Shown: one piece after another, positions 35,765-43,645 of the stretch | How positions within the stretch are numbered: the stretch's first letter is position 1 | Layout: the number at the start of each line of letters is the position of its first letter | NCBI RefSeq assembly: GCF_021390325.1 | Contig: NZ_JAJUWU010000019.1 | Span: forward strand, 95,752 to 159,751 | Origin: Jiella avicenniae | Lineage (GTDB): Bacteria; Pseudomonadota; Alphaproteobacteria; Rhizobiales; Rhizobiaceae | DNA: 64,000 nt | Reading direction: 5' to 3' | Notes under the pieces: generated by a model | What the model saw: only the letters and a program-made list of their open reading frames with translations | The model's database searches: none | What the model was told of the DNA's origin: nothing | Program-made: the position numbers and the translations under genes

Positions 35765-36744
35765 TTGAGCAGCCCGGCTTCGCTGTACGCCTTGGCGGCG
35801 CCCGGATGGAACTCGATGACCGTCGGCTTGGCGAGGAGTTCCGGCGTCAGGGCCGACATCGAGCTATGCACCGCCTTGACCTCGTCGATGTTCTTGATGA
35901 GGGATTTGGCGAGAGAATAGGCGTTCTCCTCGCTCATGCTCTCGGTGGCGACGAGAACCGCGCCGAGCGCGACCGAACTCACGTCTTCCTTCTGGTTTTT
36001 GTAGCTTCCGGCCGGAATGACCATGGTGCCGGTGCCGAACTCCTCGTTCGTCGCGTCGATGACCTCCTGCGGCACGCCGAGGAGGACGACGTCGGTGTTC
36101 TCATCGACGGCGCGGAAGGAGGAGTGCTTGATGAAGATGCCGTTGGTGATCATGTCGAGCCGGCCGTCCTGGATCAGGTCCGCCTGCTCGTTGGCGCCGG
36201 CGCGCACGAACTGGCCGCCGTTCGACGTGACGACGTCTTCCGTGACGCCGGCTTCCTCGAGCATCTTCAGTGCGACGTTCGAGGTGATGTTGCCGGACCG
36301 GTTGATGCCGATGCGCACCGGGGCACCGCTGGTCGCGATGTCGTCGATGCTGTCGATCTTGTACTTCTCGGCCATTTCCTTGTTCAGGAAGAAGTGCATC
36401 GGCGCCCAGTTGTACATGTAGCCGATGGCACGCATGTTCTCGACCGGGGCGCGAAACGGCTCGCCGCCCTGAAGGCCGATCTTCGCCTCGGCGTCGTGGA
36501 CGAGGCCGAGATCGGTCCGCTTTGCCGCGAGAAGGCCGATATTGGCGAAGCCGCCGCCGGTGGCCTGATAGGTGATGACCGAGTTCGGATCGTCGGCCTT
36601 GACCGCGCGGTCGATGCCGACGCCGAGGAGCGACCACAGCCCTCCAGGATTGCCGCCCGAAAGCGTCAGGTTCAGGGGATCGGCCGATGCGGAATGTGAA
36701 ACCAGCATCATGCCGACCGCCGCTGCGAGCGTCAAAATTCTCAT
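35761..36744 (-). CDS. TAXI family TRAP solute-binding protein, module A
   Basis: A periplasmic binding protein with a signal peptide (MRILTLAAAVGMMLVSHSASA). It has the TAXI-family features LSGGNPGGLWSLLGVGIDRAV and the YQATGGGFANIGLLAA stretch near the ligand site. The length is 327. ATG 36744 has GGGAGGAA upstream; an ATG further upstream would bury the signal peptide. It forms an operon with the fused permease. Its promoter region contains two direct copies of CTTAGACATCT, related to the module A operator. Confidence 0.92.
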   Translation of the reverse strand: MRILTLAAAVGMMLVSHSASADPLNLTLSGGNPGGLWSLLGVGIDRAVKADDPNSVITYQATGGGFANIGLLAAKRTDLGLVHDAEAKIGLQGGEPFRAPVENMRAIGYMYNWAPMHFFLNKEMAEKYKIDSIDDIATSGAPVRIGINRSGNITSNVALKMLEEAGVTEDVVTSNGGQFVRAGANEQADLIQDGRLDMITNGIFIKHSSFRAVDENTDVVLLGVPQEVIDATNEEFGTGTMVIPAGSYKNQKEDVSSVALGAVLVATESMSEENAYSLAKSLIKNIDEVKAVHSSMSALTPELLAKPTVIEFHPGAAKAYSEAGLLK

Positions 36745-36833
36745 ATTTCCTCCCAATTCGATCCGGTTTCCGACCTCCTCGGAACCCGGCCGGAGCCAGT
36801 TGCCGCCGATGCGCATGGCGATCGGTGGCAGGA

Positions 36834-36890
36834 CTTAGACATCTATTTTTTTAAAACCTCTCCAAGTCAGCGTCAACGTCTTAGACATCT
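36834..36890 (-). promoter_or_regulatory. TAXI-TRAP promoter flanked by two MarR-like half-operators
   Basis: CTTAGACATCT occurs at 36834-36844 and again at 36880-36890 in the same orientation. Between them, on the minus strand, is TTGACG (complement of 36871-36876) with TAAAAA 17 bases further on. The extended copy ACTTAGACATCT matches the operator ACTTAGAAAGCT at 10 of 12 positions. One copy lies upstream of -35, the other over the likely transcription start. Confidence 0.6.
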
Positions 36891-37135
36891 CATTTCTCGC
36901 TGGCGACGGAACGACGCGGCGCACGGCGGCGCGGCACGGGCCCGCAAGGGCCTGCGTTCCATGGGATGGGCCAGCGAAAGCGCTGAAGGAACGGCGACGA
37001 TGTTTCGCCTCGCACGCCATTGCGGAAGACGAGCCCGCCGCCCTGATCGCCGCTTCGCCGACGATCGGCGCGGCGGCGCAGTTCAGGTCATGCTTCAGAG
37101 AGGCGGGCCGGCTCGAAGGACGCCGAGGCCGCGCC
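36891..37135. other. Gap between the TAXI promoter and the marR stop
   Basis: No gene seen. The stretch after the operator repeats is composed of short imperfect palindromes without a T-run. Confidence 0.35.
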
Positions 37136-37672
37136 TCACAGTACCGAGGTCGTGATTCGGGTGGGCGGCATCCTCATGCCCCGGGCGGCCGCTTCGGCTT
37201 CGTCGCGCTCGAGATTGGTGATGATCACGTTGAGGGCGCGGCGCAGGATCTTCAACTCGTCGGCGCTCAGCCCCTCGACGGCGATATCGTTCGCCTCGAT
37301 CGCCAGCGGCTCCAGCCTCTCGCGCAGTTCCCAGCCGCGCGGCGTCAGAAAGGCATGCTGCCGGCGCTTGTTGCCCTTGACGTTCTCGCGGGTGATCAGG
37401 CCCTGCTCGACCATGCGCAGCAGCGCCGTATGGGCGGTCGGTTCGGTCAGGTTCGCCCGCTCGCTCAATTCGCGCTGGGACAGCCCGTCTTCCTGCCAGA
37501 GAATCCGCAGGAAAATCCACTGGCCGAAGGTGACGCCTTCCGTCGTCAGGCGAAGCTGCAGCGACCGGTTGAAGGCGCGGGCTGCGAGCCGGATCAGGCG
37601 TGCGAGGCGCTCTTCCTGAACATCCGTCGCTTCGTTCGCGGAATCGGCGGGTCGTTCGTATTTCATCGGCAT
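37136..37672 (-). CDS. MarR family transcriptional regulator, module A
   Basis: A winged-helix regulator. The recognition region reads LSQRELSERANLTEPTAHTALLRMVEQGLITRENVKGNKRRQHAFLTPRG, and basic wing residues follow. The C-terminal helix forms the dimer interface. MarR proteins usually bind short palindromes and release DNA when an aromatic acid binds. Candidate targets are the CTTAG/CTAAG dyads at 25886 and 37912 and the half-sites at the TAXI promoter. ATG 37672 is chosen; ATG 37699 and 37666 are possible and none has a strong ribosome site. Confidence 0.85.
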   Translation of the reverse strand: MPMKYERPADSANEATDVQEERLARLIRLAARAFNRSLQLRLTTEGVTFGQWIFLRILWQEDGLSQRELSERANLTEPTAHTALLRMVEQGLITRENVKGNKRRQHAFLTPRGWELRERLEPLAIEANDIAVEGLSADELKILRRALNVIITNLERDEAEAAARGMRMPPTRITTSVL

Positions 37673-37900
37673 TCGGTCCAATCTGAAGGGCATCCGCATT
37701 CATGGGACCACCCACGCGTCTCCGGCGAGGCTTGTCTATGGACGCTCGCAAAAAGCCTGACAAGTAAACAGGGAGGGGGACGAAAACGCATTTGAATCCC
37801 CGGCGCGTCCGAGCCCCGCAAGAGTCGCGCCGTCGCTGCGATTTGCTCCGTTCTCCGAGTGGCCACCGTGCGGCGTGTCCGTGCTCGATCGCCATTCCTC

Positions 37901-37930
37901 TTGACGCACAAACTTAGAAAGCTAAGATAA
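37901..37930 (+). promoter_or_regulatory. Rieske oxygenase promoter with the same 17-bp operator
   Basis: TTGACG at 37901-37906, then ACTTAGAAAGCTAAGAT at 37912-37928 covering the spacer and a TAAGAT -10 (37923-37928). The 17 bases are the exact reverse complement of 25886-25902, which sits in the promoter of the reductase operon. Confidence 0.78.
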
Positions 37931-37976
37931 AGCAACTGGACTGTGGTCCCGAAAACGATCGATGTGGAGGAACACG

Positions 37977-39266
37977 ATGCTCACGACCGAAGAGAACGAC
38001 CTGCTGACCCGCGTGACGGGCGACGCCCCCATGGCGCGTTTGATGCGCCAGCACTGGACGCCGGTCTGCCTCGTGGAAGAAGTGGCAGAGCCGGACGGGA
38101 AGCCGCTTCGCGTCGAGGTGCTCGGTGCCACCTATGTCGCCTTCCGCGACAGCAAGGGCCGCCTCGGCATGCTCGACGAGCTCTGCCCGCACCGGAAAGC
38201 ATCGCTCGTCTACGGCCGCAACGAGGAATGCGGCCTGCGCTGCCTCTATCACGGCTGGAAGATGGACGTGGACGGCAATGTCGTCGCGATGTCGTCGGAG
38301 CCCGAGGGCAGCCCGCTGATGGACAAGGTCAAGGCGCGGTCCTACCCGGTGCGCGAATGGGGCGGCTTCGTCTGGGCCTGGCTCGGCGAGAAGGACGAGA
38401 TGCCGGAGTTCCAGGCGCCGGCCTTCGCGCCGACCGAGGACACGCCGGTGGCGATTCTGAAGATCCGCATTCCGGCCAACTGGGCGCAGATCCACGAAGG
38501 CCAGATCGACAGCGCCCATTCCTCCTCGCTCCATTCCTCGACGATGAAGCCCGCGCGGGTGGAAAGCGCCGCCGCCGACGAGAAGTCCTGGTATCGCCCG
38601 TCGACCGACAAGTCGCCGCGGATGCAGACCGAGACGACGAGCTACGGCTTCCACTACGCGGCGATCCGCAAGCCGATCAAGAACGCGGCCACACACAACT
38701 ATCTCCGGATCACCGAGTTCATCGCGCCCTACTACTCGCTGATTCCGCCGAACAACAATTACAAGGTCGCCAGCGTCATCGTGCCGATCAACGACGACGA
38801 GACCGCCTTCCACTTCCTCGCCTTCGGCGGCCCGAACGTGCCGACGACGGAGGAATGGCGCGCCTTCAACCACGCGGTCCCGGGCAAGGATGTCGACGAG
38901 AAGTGGCGCACCAGACGCACGCTCGAAAACGACTTCATGCAGGACCGCGAGATGATGAAGGACGGGCATTTCACCGGCGTCCTCGGCATCCCGAACGAAG
39001 ACATCGTCATGTGGGTGTCGATGGGCTCGCGTGTGCAGCGGCAAACGGACGTTCTCGGTGCGTCGGATCTCGCGATCGTCGAATTCCGCCGCCTGATGGT
39101 CGATGCCGCCCAGAAGGTGGCCGAGGGCGGACGGGCGATCGGCACGAATTCCGACGTGCCGCAGGCCCAGATCGCCTCGAAGGAGGGCGTCTATCCGAAA
39201 GACGTCGACTGGCGCACCCTCGTCGCCCGTCAGAAGGCCGCGGAAACCGCGGTGGCCGCCGAGTAG
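37977..39266 (+). CDS. Rieske aromatic ring-hydroxylating oxygenase, phthalate 4,5-dioxygenase type
   Basis: The oxygenase component, 429 aa, of the single-subunit (alpha-only) type. The Rieske cluster ligands are C70/H72 (CPH) and C89/H92 (CLYH). The mononuclear iron site has H180 and H185 in GQIDSAHSSSLH, with D177 as the bridging aspartate. The pattern and the sequence around NWAQIHEGQIDSAH match the phthalate 4,5-dioxygenase family. ATG 37977 has GGAGG 6 bases upstream. With the reductase, dehydrogenase and decarboxylase at 25.9-29.1 kb it would complete a phthalate-to-protocatechuate route. Isophthalate or another carboxylated ring cannot be excluded. Confidence 0.87.
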   Translation: MLTTEENDLLTRVTGDAPMARLMRQHWTPVCLVEEVAEPDGKPLRVEVLGATYVAFRDSKGRLGMLDELCPHRKASLVYGRNEECGLRCLYHGWKMDVDGNVVAMSSEPEGSPLMDKVKARSYPVREWGGFVWAWLGEKDEMPEFQAPAFAPTEDTPVAILKIRIPANWAQIHEGQIDSAHSSSLHSSTMKPARVESAAADEKSWYRPSTDKSPRMQTETTSYGFHYAAIRKPIKNAATHNYLRITEFIAPYYSLIPPNNNYKVASVIVPINDDETAFHFLAFGGPNVPTTEEWRAFNHAVPGKDVDEKWRTRRTLENDFMQDREMMKDGHFTGVLGIPNEDIVMWVSMGSRVQRQTDVLGASDLAIVEFRRLMVDAAQKVAEGGRAIGTNSDVPQAQIASKEGVYPKDVDWRTLVARQKAAETAVAAE

Positions 39267-39438
39267 TCGAGCCGCGGGAAGACGCGAGCATCATTTCCGG
39301 CGATGCTTCGAACGAGGCGGCTGCGGAGGACGACGGGTTCTTCGCGGCCGCCATGCTTTTGCGGTGACGCCGTCTCGTCGGGGGAAGTCTCGACGCATGC
39401 GGGCGGGTCCGAGGATCCCGGCCGCGTATCCGCCTCGC

Positions 39439-40017
39439 TCATTCCGGGTCTTTATTCAAAGTTCGACGCCGACGACGCTGGCAGCGTTGATGGATGCCGC
39501 CGCCCTTCGCGGCTGACGGCGCAGCGTCCTCGGCACCTTGCGATGCCGTTTGCGGGCGTTCGGGTCGACGCAGCGGGGCACGACCGCTTTCGTTGCTGGC
39601 ATCGATCGCCTTGCGTAACAGCCGGATGAACTCCGCCGTTTCGGCTTCGTCCAATCCGCTCAGCATCGCCCTTTGTGCCTCAGAGACGCTCGGCGCGATC
39701 CTTTCGAGCAGATCGCGGCCTTTCGGTGTGATCGTCAGCACCCGCGCCCGCCGATCCTTCTTGCTGATCTCCCGCTCGATGACGCCCTTGAGGACGAGGC
39801 GCTCGATCACGCCGCCGATGGTGACTCGGTCGTAGGCGATGAAGGCAGAGACCGAAGCCTGGTCGAGGCCGGGGTGCTCGGAGATCGTCCGAAGCGCCGC
39901 GTACTGAACCGGCGTGAAGTCGCTGCCGACGGCGGAGAGTTCGTTCTGAAAGACGGCAACGGCGATCTGCTGGAGGCGCCGGATCAGATGACCGGGCATG
40001 GTTGCGAGTTCGGTCAT
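39439..40017 (-). CDS. MarR family regulator divergent from mobA (MobR-like)
   Basis: A winged-helix protein with FTPVQYAALRTISEHPGLDQASVSAFIAYDRVTIGGVIERLV and the wing EISKKDRRARVLTITPKG. In Comamonas testosteroni a MarR protein, MobR, is divergent from mobA and represses it until 3-hydroxybenzoate binds; the same arrangement is seen here. The core of about 150 residues is followed by a 45-residue Arg/Pro/Ala-rich tail that is unusual for the family and may be unstructured. CGGAGGG precedes ATG 40017. Confidence 0.85.
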   Translation of the reverse strand: MTELATMPGHLIRRLQQIAVAVFQNELSAVGSDFTPVQYAALRTISEHPGLDQASVSAFIAYDRVTIGGVIERLVLKGVIEREISKKDRRARVLTITPKGRDLLERIAPSVSEAQRAMLSGLDEAETAEFIRLLRKAIDASNESGRAPLRRPERPQTASQGAEDAAPSAAKGGGIHQRCQRRRRRTLNKDPE

Positions 40018-40042
40018 CTATGCGCAGCCCTCCGAGGCGGAA

Positions 40043-40080
40043 TTGACACGTATACTAATCATACGCATACGTATCATATT
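40043..40080. promoter_or_regulatory. Divergent mobA/marR control region with ATACG palindromes
   Basis: TTGACA at 40043-40048 is followed by overlapping dyads: CGTAT (40049-40053) with ATACG (40061-40065), and ACGTAT..ATACGT arms spanning to about 40073. The AT-rich 3' end (TATCATATTT) holds possible -10 boxes for both directions. This is the expected place for a MobR-like operator. Confidence 0.6.
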
Positions 40081-40161
40081 TGCGGATGGCGAGGGGTGGT
40101 CGCGGTCTTTCGCACTCGCCCGATACGGCAATGAGACGTAACGCATCACGGGAGGCACTTC

Positions 40162-42072
40162 ATGCAATTCCATCTCGACGGATTCAACACCGGCGATCCC
40201 TCCATCAAAAAGGCCGTGGTTCGTCCGGCGGTGGTCGACGCCGACGGGGCGACCATGGTCGACGTCCTAATCGTGGGGTGTGGTCCGGCGGGGCTGACGC
40301 TCGCGGCGCAGCTCGCCGCCTTTCCCGATGTCCGCACCATGATCGTCGACCAGAAGGAGGGGCCGCTGGATCTCGGTCAGGCCGACGGCATCGCCTGTCG
40401 GACGATGGAGATGTTTCAGGCGTTCGGCTTTGCCGAAAAGGTCGAGAAGGAAGCTTACTGGGTCAACGAGACGACGTTCTGGAAGCCGGATCCCGACTGC
40501 CCGGAACACATCGCGCGAAGCGGCCGGATCCAGGACACCGAGGACGGCCTGTCGGAATTCCCGCATGTCATTCTCAACCAGGCTCGCGTTCATGATTTCT
40601 ATCTCGAAACGATGGCCGATGCCCCGACACGCCTCCGGCCGGGCTATGGCCGCCGGCTCGTCGATCTCCAGATCGGGGACGATGCCGACGGCCATCCCGT
40701 CACGGCGCGCTTCGCTCTGGTCGGCGAGGGCCGAGAGGAGACCGTCGAAACCGTTCGCGCCCGATATGTGGTCGGTTGCGACGGCGCGCGCAGCGCAGTG
40801 CGTAGGTCTCTCGGCAAATCGCTGCACGGCGATTCCGCCAATCAGGCCTGGGGCGTCATGGACGTTCTTGCCGTGTCCGACTTTCCCGACATCCGTTTCA
40901 AATCCGCAATCCATTCGGCCAGCGAGGGCAGTGTCCTCATCATCCCGCGCGAGGGAGGCTACCTCGTCCGCCTCTATATCGAACTCGACAAACTGAACGA
41001 GGACGAGCGGGTGGCAAGCCGCAACATCACGGCCGAACAGCTCATCGCCGCTGCCCAGCGCATTCTCCATCCCTATACGCTGGACGTCAAAGAGGTCGCC
41101 TGGTGGTCGGTCTACGAGATCGGTCAGCGCCTCTGCGATCGGTTCGACGACGCGTCCGAAGGGTCGGGCGTGCCGCCCCGGGCGTTCATCGCCGGCGATG
41201 CCTGCCACACCCACAGCCCGAAGGCGGGGCAGGGGATGAACGTTTCCATGCAGGACAGCTTCAATCTCGGCTGGAAGCTCGCAGGCGTCATTCGCGGACT
41301 GACGGACGAGCGAATCCTCGCCACCTACTCCGAGGAACGGCAGGCCGTCGCCAAGGAACTCATCGATTTCGATCGCGCCTTCGCCAAGATGTTCAGCGCC
41401 CGCCCCAAGACGGGAGAGGGCGACGAGGACGGGGTCGATCCCGCCGAATTCCAGCGCTATTTCGTAAAGCAGGGCCGCTTCACGGCGGGAACGGCCACCC
41501 GCTACGCTCCCTCTTTGCTGACGGGCGAGGCCACGCACCAGGATCGTGCCGCGGGGTTCGGCATCGGCACGCGGTTTCACTCGGCGCATGTCGTTCGCTA
41601 TGCGGACGCAAAGTCACTGGAACTCGGTCACACGGTGGAAGCCGACGGGCGTTGGCGGCTCTTCGCATTCGAGGGAACGGACGACGCCGCTGCCGTCCGA
41701 AAGCTCTGCGAATTTCTCGCGACGGATGAAACTTCGCCCGTAAGGCGCTTTACGCCAAACGATGCGGATGTCGACTCCGTCATCGACCTGCGCGCGGTTT
41801 TCCAGGGCGGACATCGCGAGCTCGATCGCGGCAAGCTTCATCCGCTGCTGCTGCCGCAAAAGGGGCGATACGGTCTGATCGACCATGAGAAGGTGTTCTG
41901 TTCCGAGCGGAAATCCGGCCCGGATATTTTCGAGCTGCGCAGCGTCGACCGCAGATGCGGATGTCTCGTGGTGGTTCGGCCGGATCAGTACGTCGCCCAT
42001 GTCCTGCCGCTCGAGGCCCATGGCGAACTCGCCGGCTTTTTCGGCCGCTTCTTGATGGAGCAAAGATCGTGA
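40162..42072 (+). CDS. mobA: 3-hydroxybenzoate 4-monooxygenase
   Basis: A flavoprotein hydroxylase that converts 3-hydroxybenzoate and NADPH to protocatechuate. The length (636) and the start MQFHLDGFNTGDP agree closely with Comamonas MobA as I remember it. FAD-binding motifs are VDVLIVGCGPAGLTLAAQ, the DG motif VVGCDGARSAVRR and GDACHTHSPKAGQGMN. The C-terminal third is the thioredoxin-like dimerisation domain of the phenol hydroxylase family, ending ELRSVDRRCGCLVVVRPDQYVAHVLPL. GGGAGG lies 6 bases before ATG 40162. It is probably repressed by the divergent MarR protein. Confidence 0.93.
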   Translation: MQFHLDGFNTGDPSIKKAVVRPAVVDADGATMVDVLIVGCGPAGLTLAAQLAAFPDVRTMIVDQKEGPLDLGQADGIACRTMEMFQAFGFAEKVEKEAYWVNETTFWKPDPDCPEHIARSGRIQDTEDGLSEFPHVILNQARVHDFYLETMADAPTRLRPGYGRRLVDLQIGDDADGHPVTARFALVGEGREETVETVRARYVVGCDGARSAVRRSLGKSLHGDSANQAWGVMDVLAVSDFPDIRFKSAIHSASEGSVLIIPREGGYLVRLYIELDKLNEDERVASRNITAEQLIAAAQRILHPYTLDVKEVAWWSVYEIGQRLCDRFDDASEGSGVPPRAFIAGDACHTHSPKAGQGMNVSMQDSFNLGWKLAGVIRGLTDERILATYSEERQAVAKELIDFDRAFAKMFSARPKTGEGDEDGVDPAEFQRYFVKQGRFTAGTATRYAPSLLTGEATHQDRAAGFGIGTRFHSAHVVRYADAKSLELGHTVEADGRWRLFAFEGTDDAAAVRKLCEFLATDETSPVRRFTPNDADVDSVIDLRAVFQGGHRELDRGKLHPLLLPQKGRYGLIDHEKVFCSERKSGPDIFELRSVDRRCGCLVVVRPDQYVAHVLPLEAHGELAGFFGRFLMEQRS

Positions 42073-42082
42073 ACGAGCGCGC

Positions 42083-42100
42083 TATAGCGTAAAAGCTATA
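42083..42100. promoter_or_regulatory. LysR-type box upstream of the module B aldehyde dehydrogenase
   Basis: TATAGC-GTAAAA-GCTATA, a perfect 6+6 dyad with a T-N11-A core. It shares the ATAGC-N6-GCTAT pattern with 46302-46317, next to the LysR gene. It lies 80 bases before the aldehyde dehydrogenase start and just after the mobA stop. Confidence 0.65.
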
Positions 42101-42179
42101 TGCGCCGCCGCAAATAGATATTGGACTGATGGGATCGGGTGCGCGATTTCACCTTGAGTCACCATGGGGAGGAGAGACG

Positions 42180-43634
42180 ATGGGGCGTGTGACCCAAGCG
42201 GAAAAGATGCTGATCGGCGGCGAACTGGTCGAGAGTTCGAGCGGCGAGTGGTCGACCTCGGTCAATCCGGCGACGGAAGAGCCGATCGGTCGCGTGCCTG
42301 CCGCGACGGCCGAGGACGTCGAGCGCGCCGTCGTCGCGGCCGAATCGGCGTGGCCGGACTGGGCCGCGAGAACCCCGATGCAGCGCGCCGGCATCATGAA
42401 TGCCTTTGCCGACGCCGTGGCCGCGCGAGCGGATGAGATCCTTAATGTCGAAGTGACCGACACCGGCAACACCATCCGGCCGATGCGGATGATCGACGTG
42501 CCGACGGCCGTGGAATCGCTGCGCTACTATGCCGGGCTGGCCCCGGATCTGCGCGGGGAGACGATCCCCGCGACCCGCGACCACATTCATATGACGCTGC
42601 ACGAGCCTTACGGCGTCGTGGCGCGCATCGCACCCTTCAACCATCCGGTCATGTTCGCGGTCGCGCGCACGGCCGCAGCGCTCGCGGCAGGCAACGCCGT
42701 CATCGTCAAGCCGCCGGAAACCTCGCCTCTTTCGGCGATGATCCTCGCGGAGATCGCGCGCGATGCGTTGCCGCCCGGCGTTTTCAACATCGTGACCGGC
42801 GACGGGCCGAATGTCGGCGACGCGATCGTCCGCCATCCGCGCGTGAAGCGGATCGCCTTCATCGGTTCGCCGACGACGGGCCGCGCCATCCAGCGCGCTG
42901 CGGCGGAGGTGACCGTCAAGAACGTCACGCTCGAACTCGGCGGCAAGAATCCGATGATCGTCTTTCCGGATTGCGATCCGGAAAAGGTCGCGGAGGCGGC
43001 GGTCGCCGGGATGAACTTTTCCTGGCAGGGCCAGAGCTGCGGCTCGCTCAGCCGGCTGCTCCTGCACGAGGACGTGCATGGCCGTGTGCTCGACGCGGTT
43101 GCCGAGCGCGTCGCGGCACTCAGGATGGGCGATCCACTGAGCGAGGAGACGGACGTTGGGCCGGTCAATTCGAAGGCGCACATGCAGCGCATTCTGGAAC
43201 ATTGCGCCGCTGCGGATCAGGATGGCGCGCGCCGCGTCCTCGGCGGTGGACGTCCGGTCGGCCCGCAGTTCGAAAAAGGCTATTGGGTTCAGCCGACGAT
43301 CTACGCCGACGTGACGCCCAAGCTCAGGCTCTGGCAGAACGAAGTGTTCGGTCCGGTCCTCGCCGTCGGTCGCTGGAAGGAGTTCGACCAGGCGGTGGAA
43401 ATGGCCAATTCGACCGAATACGGGCTGACGGCCGCGATCTGGACCAACGACATCAGGAACGCGCTGAAGATGGCGCGCCGGGTGCGCTCCGGCCATCTGT
43501 GGATCAACGGCTCCAGCATGCATTTCCTCGGCGTGCCGTTCGGCGGCATGAAGACCAGCGGTGTCGGTCGCGAGGAAGGCCGAGAGGAGCTTTACAGCTA
43601 CACCGAAACCAAAACCATCAACATCATGCTGTGA
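42180..43634 (+). CDS. NAD(P)-dependent aldehyde dehydrogenase, module B
   Basis: Paralogue of the module A enzyme. It has the motif ARIAPFNHPVMFAVARTAAALAAGNAVIVKPPETSPLSAM, the glutamate region VTLELGGKNPMIVFPDCD and the nucleophile Cys287 in WQGQSCGSLSRLL, ending PFGGMKTSGVGREEGREELYSYTE. It has 484 aa from ATG 42180, which has GGGGAGGAGA just upstream; the ATG at 42129 adds an unrelated tail. Its partner ThDP enzyme starts 11 bases downstream. Oxidation of an aromatic aldehyde such as 3-hydroxybenzaldehyde would feed MobA directly (inference). Confidence 0.88.
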   Translation: MGRVTQAEKMLIGGELVESSSGEWSTSVNPATEEPIGRVPAATAEDVERAVVAAESAWPDWAARTPMQRAGIMNAFADAVAARADEILNVEVTDTGNTIRPMRMIDVPTAVESLRYYAGLAPDLRGETIPATRDHIHMTLHEPYGVVARIAPFNHPVMFAVARTAAALAAGNAVIVKPPETSPLSAMILAEIARDALPPGVFNIVTGDGPNVGDAIVRHPRVKRIAFIGSPTTGRAIQRAAAEVTVKNVTLELGGKNPMIVFPDCDPEKVAEAAVAGMNFSWQGQSCGSLSRLLLHEDVHGRVLDAVAERVAALRMGDPLSEETDVGPVNSKAHMQRILEHCAAADQDGARRVLGGGRPVGPQFEKGYWVQPTIYADVTPKLRLWQNEVFGPVLAVGRWKEFDQAVEMANSTEYGLTAAIWTNDIRNALKMARRVRSGHLWINGSSMHFLGVPFGGMKTSGVGREEGREELYSYTETKTINIML

Positions 43635-43645
43635 CGGGCCGATCC

